From an uncultured Bacteriovorax sp. (lineage in GTDB: Bacteria > Bdellovibrionota > Bacteriovoracia > Bacteriovoracales > Bacteriovoracaceae), in the NCBI GenBank assembly GCA_946482295.1, contig CAMLRB010000089.1, positions 1 to 13,717 on the forward strand: DNA of 13,717 bases, in the 5' to 3' direction. The translations under genes were made by a program, and so were the position numbers. Positions within the stretch are counted from its first letter, which is position 1. Each line of letters begins with the position of its first letter. Below, in pieces: positions 6,676 to 12,600 of the stretch. The notes under the pieces were generated by a model, which made no database searches, was not told the origin of the DNA, and saw only the letters and a list, made by a program, of their open reading frames with translations.

Positions 6676-7428
6676 ATGCAAAATAAACTTTTAAATCCAG
6701 ACTTGTTGTCGTGGCATGAACAATTAAAAAATCATTCCCTTTATCAATCCATTAAAACGGAAGAACATTTAAAACTCTTTATGGAGACGCATGTTTTTGC
6801 GGTTTGGGATTTTATGAGTCTTTTGAAAAGACTTCAAAAAGATATTACTTGTGTGACATTACCGTGGAGGCCAAGTCGCTATCCAAAAAATGTCGTTCGT
6901 ATGATTAACGAAATCGTTTTAGGAGAAGAGAGCGACTTAGGTCCTGATGGTGAAGCTATTGATCATTTTAGCCTTTATCTAAAGGCCATGGAAGAGCTGA
7001 GCTCTAATCCAGATCGATTGTTAAATGCTGTGGAGAGTGGAGATCTAAGCCGCTGGGCAACTCCTGCAGAATTTAATTTTGTAAACTTCAATTTAGTCTT
7101 GGCGAATGAAGGACAGTTACATGAAGTAGCAGCGGCCTTTTTCTTTGGACGTGAAAAACTCATTCCCGACATGTTTACTTCAATACTAAAGGATTTAAAA
7201 AATAATCTTGATTCAAAAACTCAGAATAAATTTCCTGCCCTCAAATTTTATCTTGAAAGACACATCGAACTTGATGGCGGTGAGCACTCGCATCTTGCCT
7301 CTATGTGTTTGGAAAGTTTGTGTGGTGATGACAAGAAAAAATGGAATGAGGCCATCGCTGCAGGGATAAAATCGCTTCAACTTCGTCACGCATTGTGGAG
7401 TGAAGTGGAGTCAAAACTCTTACACTAA
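6676..7428 (+). CDS. DUF3050 family protein (haem-oxygenase-like fold)
   Basis: 250-residue cytoplasmic protein that I recognise as DUF3050 from its ordered motifs: FMETHVFAVWDFMSLLKRLQ (35-54), the PWRP segment (63-66), INEIVLGEESD (77-87), the LHEVAAAFFFGREKLIPDMF stretch (148-167), LERHIELDGGEHSHLA (193-208) and the SLCGDDKKKWNEA stretch (214-226). The family belongs to the haem-oxygenase-like superfamily, several members of which are non-haem diiron enzymes. Conserved acidic and His residues (E37, H39, H149, E150, E194, H196, E203, H204) are candidate metal ligands, but no reaction is established here. The start has no good Shine-Dalgarno sequence. CATGCT at 6659-6664 may be a -10 element, which would make the leader very short or absent. 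Upstream frame use makes 6676 the only sensible ATG. Confidence 0.9.
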   Translation: MQNKLLNPDLLSWHEQLKNHSLYQSIKTEEHLKLFMETHVFAVWDFMSLLKRLQKDITCVTLPWRPSRYPKNVVRMINEIVLGEESDLGPDGEAIDHFSLYLKAMEELSSNPDRLLNAVESGDLSRWATPAEFNFVNFNLVLANEGQLHEVAAAFFFGREKLIPDMFTSILKDLKNNLDSKTQNKFPALKFYLERHIELDGGEHSHLASMCLESLCGDDKKKWNEAIAAGIKSLQLRHALWSEVESKLLH

Positions 7429-7460
7429 AAATCATATTTCCTTACATCCTCCACTTCTAT

Positions 7461-7497
7461 TTCAAGAGGTCTATACTTGAACTTGATAGTTTTCAAG
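7461..7497 (+). promoter_or_regulatory. Promoter/leader with three TTCAAG/CTTGAA half-sites
   Basis: TTCAAG (7461-7466), CTTGAA (7476-7481) and TTCAAG (7492-7497) alternate in orientation, with a near copy CTTGAT at 7482-7487. A likely -10 element TATACT (7472-7477) overlaps the first inverted pair, so the repeat could be an operator. In RNA, CTTGA (7482-7486) can pair with TCAAG (7493-7497), covering the first bases of the AAGGAGG ribosome binding site (7495-7501). Both readings are inference. Confidence 0.4.
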
Positions 7498-7506
7498 GAG
7501 GAAAAT

Positions 7507-8757
7507 ATGAGATCAATCCAATTGCTTTTGGGATTAGTGTGCATGCTCACTTTCTCAAGCTCTCTCTACGCTAAAACAACTGATGCATTTACGAAGCGAT
7601 TTCAAATCATTCGTTCACCTGAAGGTAAACTTGTAGGTATTCGTGACCGTACGATGCCTGTTAAGTTTTCAGTTGCACCATACATCAGCATGGTTAAGCA
7701 ACAATTAAAAAATGAACAATCATTAATGGCACAAAATCTTGCTTCAGGTGAATATGAATCGGAAGTTAAGTCACTTCTCAATGAAGACCGTGAAATGATG
7801 ATGGATAAAGCAGGAATGAATTCTGCTCAATATGACCAGAACGTTGAAACCGTTGTAGCTTCTCTCAAGAAACTTGCTGAACTCAATGTTGACGGTGTTT
7901 TTACTAATCCAGTATTCAGTGAAGTTGTTTCAAAATACGAAGGCAAAATGACGGATGCTATCCTTCTACTTGATCCAACAATCCTTGCAAACGTAAATGA
8001 TCCGACATTCTTCTATAAAAGAAATGTAACTTACCAAGTTGTAAGCTGGGGTCTTGATTTCGCACGTAAGAGATTAAGCCACATCCCACTTCTTAATACT
8101 GCAAGCTATGTTATCGTTCAGGTTGAAAAACTTATTACTGAACGTAGAAATTTCCACCAGAACATGCTTCTTCACTATCTTGAAAATTTCGATGCAAAAG
8201 AACTTGGATTAACTCCAGATGAAGTGAATATGGTTTGGTCATCAATTTATGAATCACGAATTCCATGGTTTGCATTTTGGGAATCAAATGGTGCTAAAGC
8301 AAACTGGATGAAGTATGGTGTGAATAACTTCTATATGAACTTCAGAAACGCTTCAACACGTTTAAGAAATTCTACGAGCATCTATACTGAAGTTGGTGCG
8401 CGCATGAATTATGCTTTCCAGGCAGTGACGTACAACAATGAAAAAGTGGTAGTAAACCTTTTTGATAATGAAAACTTGTTCCAACGTCGTCCAGCTATCG
8501 CGTTTAACTATGATCGCCCAACGCAAATTGCTCGCAAGAGAGTTATGCTAACTCTTGCTCAATTGGGATTAAGTTTTGTTCCAATGAGTGCATTCTTTAA
8601 AGATACGGCCAGCAGCTTTATTAAATCTTTCTATGCTCAACAGAAGATTACGGAAGGTGCTCTTTATGGATACTTTGAATCAATGGGTGAAAACAGAGGG
8701 ATGACTCAAGTGAGAAATCAATACATGAATCCTTTTGATCAGCTTGTTTTAGAATAA
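7507..8757 (+). CDS. Exported protein of unknown function, 416 residues
   Basis: I do not recognise the family. ATG 7507 is chosen over an in-frame TTG at 7477 because AAGGAGG (7495-7501) sits five bases upstream and the product then starts with a clear signal peptide, MRSIQLLLGLVCMLTFSSSLYA (cleavage after 22). The mature protein has no cysteine and is mostly helical in appearance, with many Met, Asn and aromatic residues. A moderately hydrophobic stretch around RLSHIPLLNTASYVIVQVEK and another near LTLAQLGLSFVPMSAFF could be membrane-associated, but there is no clear transmembrane array. The strong ribosome binding site, single-gene unit and strong terminator suggest good expression as a monocistronic message. 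Location is probably periplasmic or outer-membrane associated. Confidence 0.85.
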   Translation: MRSIQLLLGLVCMLTFSSSLYAKTTDAFTKRFQIIRSPEGKLVGIRDRTMPVKFSVAPYISMVKQQLKNEQSLMAQNLASGEYESEVKSLLNEDREMMMDKAGMNSAQYDQNVETVVASLKKLAELNVDGVFTNPVFSEVVSKYEGKMTDAILLLDPTILANVNDPTFFYKRNVTYQVVSWGLDFARKRLSHIPLLNTASYVIVQVEKLITERRNFHQNMLLHYLENFDAKELGLTPDEVNMVWSSIYESRIPWFAFWESNGAKANWMKYGVNNFYMNFRNASTRLRNSTSIYTEVGARMNYAFQAVTYNNEKVVVNLFDNENLFQRRPAIAFNYDRPTQIARKRVMLTLAQLGLSFVPMSAFFKDTASSFIKSFYAQQKITEGALYGYFESMGENRGMTQVRNQYMNPFDQLVLE

Positions 8758-8766
8758 TAATTTAGT

Positions 8767-8796
8767 AAAGGCGGCCAACAGGCCGCCTTTTTTTTT
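8767..8796 (+). terminator. Intrinsic terminator of the 416-residue exported protein gene
   Basis: A perfect 7-bp stem, GGCGGCC (8770-8776) with GGCCGCC (8781-8787), has an AACA loop and nine T (8788-8796), then GCC. AAA before the stem can extend it into the T run. It starts 10 bases after the stop codon. Confidence 0.95.
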
Positions 8797-8820
8797 GCCT
8801 CCTTTTCAATTCCCAAGTCA

Positions 8821-8826
8821 TATTCT
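8821..8826 (+). promoter_or_regulatory. Possible -10 element of the first protease gene
   Basis: TATTCT lies 41 bases before ATG 8867. The surrounding bases (TATTCTTTGAGTGAT) resemble those at the promoter of the preceding gene (TATACTTGAACTTGAT, 7472-7487), and both have CCTCC 18-19 bases upstream where a -35 box would be expected (8798-8802 here, 7448-7452 there). Confidence 0.33.
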
Positions 8827-8866
8827 TTGAGTGATCATTAGTTTATGTGTTCTAAGGAGGGACCTC

Positions 8867-9733
8867 ATGAAAAAATTAATCGGATGTTTAATGTTTTTAA
8901 CTTCACTGACTTCACAGGCCGACATTGGTTTTGTTGAAAAAGTTATCTACGGTGAAGATGATAGAAGAGATGTTTTTGAATCACCAAATCCACTATATAA
9001 GCAATTAGCAAGTTCAACTGCTGCAATGGTTTCTTCTTATTCAATGGAGGAACAGGGGGATGATTATCTGCTTACAGGATCAACACTGGAAGAAGATGGC
9101 GTTTGTCCAGATGCCAGATTTGCCAAACAATTAACTGCGGCCAACTGTTCAGGATTTTTAGTTGGTGACAATTTACTCGTCACTGCTGGTCACTGTATTG
9201 AGGATATGAGCGATTGTAGTCGTTATTCTTGGGTATTTGGTTTTTCGAATGATCAAAGTGAGAAACCATCTTATAAAGTTCCTAAAAAAGATGTTTACAA
9301 ATGTACGGCCATAGTTTCAAGAAGACTTGATGATGCTACTGATGATGATTTCGCTCTTGTGAAATTAGATAGAAAAGTAGAAGGTCGAGCTCCACTAAAA
9401 TATCGTACAAAAGGTAAAATCGTAAATAACACTAACATTCTTGTGATAGGTCACCCTTCTGGACTTCCTACAAAAATTTCAGATGGCGCCATTGTGAGAA
9501 GCAATTCCAATAAAGTATTCTTCCAAACAACGCTCGATACATTTGGTGGAAACTCTGGTTCAGCAGTTTTCGATGCCAAAACAGGAGTAGTCGAGGGGAT
9601 CCTCGTTAGAGGAGAAAGGGATTATGTTCAAGATCCCGTCATGAACTGCTCTCGACCTAAAGTTTGTAAAGTGACTGAATGTCGTGGAGAAGATGTTACT
9701 CGTATTACAAATATTAAACATTTAATGAAATAA
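8867..9733 (+). CDS. Secreted V8-like serine protease 1 (family S1B)
   Basis: Trypsin-fold endopeptidase, exported. The signal peptide is residues 1-18 (MKKLIGCLMFLTSLTSQA). The catalytic triad is complete: His109 in TAGHC, Asp161 in DDDFALVKLD and Ser230 in GGNSGSAV. GNSGS in place of GDSGG, together with IGHPSGLP (194-201), points to the V8/glutamyl-endopeptidase-like S1B group rather than classical trypsins. Residues 19-90 may act as a propeptide. Mature cysteines include 80, 94, 110, 117, 146, 261, 267 and 272, so several disulphides are likely. ATG 8867 has AAGGAGG (8854-8860) six bases upstream, which beats the upstream in-frame start. A paralogue follows 69 bases later. The only candidate terminator between them overlaps the start of that paralogue. 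In a predator this would suit digestion of prey protein, which is inference. Confidence 0.92.
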   Translation: MKKLIGCLMFLTSLTSQADIGFVEKVIYGEDDRRDVFESPNPLYKQLASSTAAMVSSYSMEEQGDDYLLTGSTLEEDGVCPDARFAKQLTAANCSGFLVGDNLLVTAGHCIEDMSDCSRYSWVFGFSNDQSEKPSYKVPKKDVYKCTAIVSRRLDDATDDDFALVKLDRKVEGRAPLKYRTKGKIVNNTNILVIGHPSGLPTKISDGAIVRSNSNKVFFQTTLDTFGGNSGSAVFDAKTGVVEGILVRGERDYVQDPVMNCSRPKVCKVTECRGEDVTRITNIKHLMK

Positions 9734-9792
9734 TAGGGTAAAAAATACAGAATTAACGTGTCTTTTTCCTCTGATAATCCTTAAAAATGATA

Positions 9793-9826
9793 GGATCTGG
9801 TGATGAAAAACCAGGTCCTTTTTTTT
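9793..9826 (+). terminator. Terminator-like stem-loop enclosing the start codon of protease 2
   Basis: An 8-bp stem, GGATCTGG (9793-9800) with CCAGGTCC (9811-9818), contains one G-T wobble. The 10-base loop is TGATGAAAAA, and eight T (9819-9826) then GCC follow. The ATG of the next gene (9803-9805) is in the loop, and its only plausible Shine-Dalgarno bases (AGGA, 9792-9795) overlap the 5' arm. No other terminator is visible after protease 1. It may end that transcript, act as an attenuator for protease 2, or both. Confidence 0.6.
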
Positions 9827-10687
9827 GCCCTTTTCACCTTCGCTCTTGGTTCTTTTGGACCACTTAGTTGGGGCAAAGAAAGTTCCGGTGTTGATGCCAT
9901 TTATGACTTAGACGATCGCCAGAATATTGATGATTCCATTGAGCGATCGATGCAAAGACTTTCTCGTGGTGTAGCACTCATTGTTTCAAAAGATTTAGTT
10001 TCAAAAAACATTTTTACATCAAAAATTATGGCATTGCCTTTAGAGGAACAATTGCGGGTTTGTTCAGATGAAAAATACTCAGGAGAGTTAAGTATCAATG
10101 CCTGCACAGGATTTTTAGTCGCCCCTGATTTAATGGTTAGTGCTGGTCACTGTTTTAAGACTGAAGATGATTGTCAAAATAAGGCCATCGTTTTTGATGT
10201 CACAAATATTTCTCAAAATGAAAAACATTACTCCGTGAAAAACTCCAACGTTTTTGAATGTCGTGAAATCATCTCATCTCGAGAAGAGGAATCTTACGAT
10301 TATGCTTTAATACGTTTGAACAAAAAAACGAATCGTCCCATCCTGCCTCTTCGGTTAAAAGGTTCACTTTCTGAAAAAGATGAAGTTTTCATGATCGGTC
10401 ATCCGCTTGGACAACCGATGAAGATTTCGCAAAAAGTTAAACCCTTTGCTTTGGACAATGACCTGCAATTTAAAGCGCCCTTGGATTCATTCTCTGGTAA
10501 CTCAGGATCGCCTGTTATTAACAAAAGAACGCTAAGAGTAGAGGGAATCCTTGTAAATGGGGCCCAAGATTTTCTTCTCGATGATACTAAACAATGCTAT
10601 CGTTTTTCCGTGCACAAGAGTGGTGATACGATGAAAGGCGAAGGTATTTCTCGCATTAATCAAGTTACGCCATTTTTGTCTTATTAA
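9803..10687 (+). CDS. Secreted V8-like serine protease 2 (family S1B)
   Basis: Exported trypsin-fold endopeptidase of 294 residues, paralogous to the preceding protease. The signal peptide is residues 1 to about 24 (MKNQVLFFALFTFALGSFGP and on). The triad is complete: His116 in SAGHC, Asp166 in YDYALIRL and Ser234 in SGNSGSPV, the last being the canonical V8-type wording. MIGHPLGQPMKIS (197-209) matches IGHPSGLPTKIS of protease 1. Cysteines include 87, 101, 117, 124, 153 and 265. The start must lie at 9794-9803 because a TAG in frame stands at 9791 and no other start precedes the signal peptide; I prefer ATG 9803 to GTG 9800. The codons for residues 2-9 form the 3' arm and T run of a terminator-like hairpin, so transcription into this gene must pass it. 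The aldo/keto reductase gene begins 21 bases after the stop and may be co-transcribed. Confidence 0.92.
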   Translation: MKNQVLFFALFTFALGSFGPLSWGKESSGVDAIYDLDDRQNIDDSIERSMQRLSRGVALIVSKDLVSKNIFTSKIMALPLEEQLRVCSDEKYSGELSINACTGFLVAPDLMVSAGHCFKTEDDCQNKAIVFDVTNISQNEKHYSVKNSNVFECREIISSREEESYDYALIRLNKKTNRPILPLRLKGSLSEKDEVFMIGHPLGQPMKISQKVKPFALDNDLQFKAPLDSFSGNSGSPVINKRTLRVEGILVNGAQDFLLDDTKQCYRFSVHKSGDTMKGEGISRINQVTPFLSY

Positions 10688-10708
10688 AATTAACTTAAGG
10701 ATTTAATC

Positions 10709-11983
10709 ATGGGAAAAGTAGGTTTTGGAACCTATCGTTTAAGTATTCGTTCAGCTGAACATAAAAAAGCTCTCACTCTTGCGCTTGCCAATGGATGCAG
10801 TTTAATTGATACGGCCGCAAACTACACTAACGGCGATTCTGAAAGATTGATTGGGGAAGTTCTTCGTGAAAATCCTGCATTCAAACCCACGATCATAACA
10901 AAAGCCGGATACATTCAAGGTGAGTCGTTAAAACTTCTTCAAGAACTTCATGCTGGAGGGAAGGCCCGTGAAGATTTAGTTGAAATTGATGAACAACTCA
11001 AACATTCCATTCATCCTGATTTTTTACAGGCCCAATTTGAAGCAAGTCTGAAAAGACTTGGTCTTGAAAAAATCGATTATTTTCTTCTTCATAATCCTGA
11101 ATATTATTTTAAATCTCCAGGTGCAAATCAAGACGAATACTATGAGCGTATTCAAAAAGCCTTCATCTATTTAGAAAGCGAAGTTGAAAAGGGAAGAATC
11201 AAAGGTTACGGCATTAGTTCTAATAACTTCATTCTTCCACCAACTGATGCGGAAGTGACAGATTTAAGTAAAATCGTTGAATGTGCTATTGAAATAAAAG
11301 CACTAAATTTTAAAATCGTGCAGTTTCCTTTTAACCTTCTTGAGATTAACGCTCTTGAAAAATTGGGAGAATTTGGCGAAGAAAGTTTACTTGAACTTTG
11401 TCAAAAACACGACCTCATTTCAGTTGTGAACCGTCCTCTAAATGCATTTTCTCAGGGACAACTAGTTCGACTAGCGACTTATGATGAAAGTAAACTAGAT
11501 GAAGCTCGTGCCGAAGCATGTTTCAAAAAATGTATGGATCAACTTCAAGAAAAGTGGAACGCTCAAGTCGAGAGTGAGCAAGACGGACTCACAGATAAAA
11601 ATGATTTTAATGAAATTGAATTGATTAAACAGTTCTCAGAAATTTGGAATAAACTTCCAACACCGGATGCAGTTGAACAAGTTTTCTATGGCCACTTTTT
11701 TCCCTTTCTTGCTCGTGCGTGGGGGAATGGTGGTTTAACTCCAGAGGAATCTCAACCTTACTACGAACTTTTTGAATATGCTGAGTTGTATGCCCGAAAA
11801 CATTTAAGTTCTAAGGCGCGTGATTTTAAAAATCAGGCCCAGCAGGTTGGACTCCTTCCCATTCAAGATGATGTTCCTTTTTCTGTTATGGCCGTGGAAA
11901 CTTATCTCGACTATGGATTTGATTACGTTCTCGTTGGAATGAAGAAGCCTGAGTATGTTGATCAGCTAAAGCATCTTTTCTAA
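10709..11983 (+). CDS. Aldo/keto reductase with a large C-terminal insertion
   Basis: Predicted NAD(P)H-dependent carbonyl reductase, cytoplasmic. The (beta/alpha)8 barrel signature is clear: GFGTYRLS near the N-terminus, DTAANYTNGDSERLIGEVL (34-52) and the catalytic tetrad Asp34, Tyr39, Lys65 (TKAGY) and His128 (LLHNPE). Then come KGRIKGYGISSNN (161-173), VVNRPLNAFSQG (239-250) and the cofactor-end motif VLVGMKKPEYVDQL (407-420). At 424 residues it is about 100 longer than usual. The extra material lies roughly between 255 and 385, is charged and helical in look, and has no match I recognise. The N-terminus is short. AAGG (10697-10700) lies eight bases before ATG. It lies 21 bases after protease 2, probably by shared transcription rather than shared function. 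The substrate is unknown. Confidence 0.88.
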   Translation: MGKVGFGTYRLSIRSAEHKKALTLALANGCSLIDTAANYTNGDSERLIGEVLRENPAFKPTIITKAGYIQGESLKLLQELHAGGKAREDLVEIDEQLKHSIHPDFLQAQFEASLKRLGLEKIDYFLLHNPEYYFKSPGANQDEYYERIQKAFIYLESEVEKGRIKGYGISSNNFILPPTDAEVTDLSKIVECAIEIKALNFKIVQFPFNLLEINALEKLGEFGEESLLELCQKHDLISVVNRPLNAFSQGQLVRLATYDESKLDEARAEACFKKCMDQLQEKWNAQVESEQDGLTDKNDFNEIELIKQFSEIWNKLPTPDAVEQVFYGHFFPFLARAWGNGGLTPEESQPYYELFEYAELYARKHLSSKARDFKNQAQQVGLLPIQDDVPFSVMAVETYLDYGFDYVLVGMKKPEYVDQLKHLF

Positions 11984-11994
11984 AAAAGATTTAG

Positions 11995-12019
11995 GGTCGG
12001 GCAAATTTTGCCGATGACC
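11995..12019 (+). promoter_or_regulatory. Alternative upstream stem-loop competing with the RBS hairpin
   Basis: GGCAA (12000-12004) pairs with TTGCC (12008-12012) over a 3-base loop, and GGTC (11995-11998) with GACC (12016-12019) below a small internal loop. The GACC bases are also the start of the 5' arm that hides the next gene's ribosome binding site, so both helices cannot form together. As DNA, the near-palindrome at 12000-12012 could instead be an operator. Confidence 0.45.
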
Positions 12020-12045
12020 TCTTAACAAATACAAGTTAGGAGGTC
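12016..12045 (+). promoter_or_regulatory. Hairpin sequestering the Shine-Dalgarno of the 12050 gene
   Basis: GACCTCTTAAC (12016-12026) pairs with GTTAGGAGGTC (12035-12045): eleven consecutive pairs, with one U-G wobble and an 8-base loop AAATACAA. The 3' arm contains the whole AGGAGG (12038-12043) that precedes the GTG start by six bases, so the folded message should be poorly translated. No T run follows, so it is not a terminator. Confidence 0.65.
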
Positions 12046-12049
12046 GCCC

Positions 12050-12556
12050 GTGCGTTACTTTTGTGGAGCATTTGCTCTTGCCGTTTTAAGCTTTTCACCT
12101 TGCCTGCAAGCGATCGAAAAAACACTTTGCACTGTCACCAACGATATTGATAAAGAAACCGGTAAAATGGTTTATGAGCTTTCTGATGACGGTCGCATTG
12201 AGCACCTCTACAAAGACCGCTGGGTCGGAAATTCCAGAGTCGAGCGTGTAGAATTGAAACCAACTGATTTACTCGGAGACGGAATTGTTCTTCACAAAAA
12301 AGACAAGTACGTGACTGTCAGAATGTACAGTGACAACTTTGATGAAGTTCGGGGTGGTGTTCTTCGCCTAGATACTCTTTACAACGGAGTTAGTGGTGAA
12401 CGTAAAGAGTATGTGATGGAAATTAGCATTGCACCTGATCAAGTTATGCTTCTTCATGATAAAAAAGAATTCAACAATATGAATTTCATTGCCAAGAGAC
12501 ACCGTATTCTTGGACCAATTGGTATTGAGCGAGTTGTTTTTTCTAAAACAAACTAA
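12050..12556 (+). CDS. Small exported protein of unknown function, GTG start
   Basis: 168-residue protein of no family I recognise. GTG 12050 is chosen because AGGAGG (12038-12043) is six bases upstream and the first 21 residues (MRYFCGAFALAVLSFSPCLQA) form a signal peptide. The mature part is hydrophilic and looks beta-rich (alternating segments such as VERVELKP, YVTVRMYS, EYVMEISI, IGIERVVFS), with a single mature cysteine (27), so it might be a small periplasmic beta-barrel or sandwich. Translation is probably restrained by the hairpin at 12016-12045. It may be read from its own promoter or with the aldo/keto reductase gene 66 bases upstream. It converges on the cytochrome biogenesis gene, with a shared terminator just after its stop. 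Confidence 0.8.
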   Translation: MRYFCGAFALAVLSFSPCLQAIEKTLCTVTNDIDKETGKMVYELSDDGRIEHLYKDRWVGNSRVERVELKPTDLLGDGIVLHKKDKYVTVRMYSDNFDEVRGGVLRLDTLYNGVSGERKEYVMEISIAPDQVMLLHDKKEFNNMNFIAKRHRILGPIGIERVVFSKTN

Positions 12557-12564
12557 AGACTATA

Positions 12565-12600
12565 AAAAAGAAAGCGTCTTAGATTATGAGACGCTTTCTT
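12565..12600. terminator. Bidirectional terminator between convergent genes
   Basis: A perfect 12-bp stem, AAGAAAGCGTCT (12568-12579) with AGACGCTTTCTT (12589-12600), has a 9-base loop. On the minus strand it runs into a T-rich tail (TTTCTTTTTTATAG, from 12564-12569 and flanks), so it is strongest for the cytochrome biogenesis gene; on the plus strand the T tail is short and broken. The minus-strand stop codon (12584-12586) lies in the loop. Confidence 0.85.

Noticed and set aside
11973..11990. ATCTTTT/AAAAGAT repeat at the aldo/keto reductase stop as a terminator
   Set aside because: The stem is weak and AT-only apart from one pair, with no T run on the plus strand.
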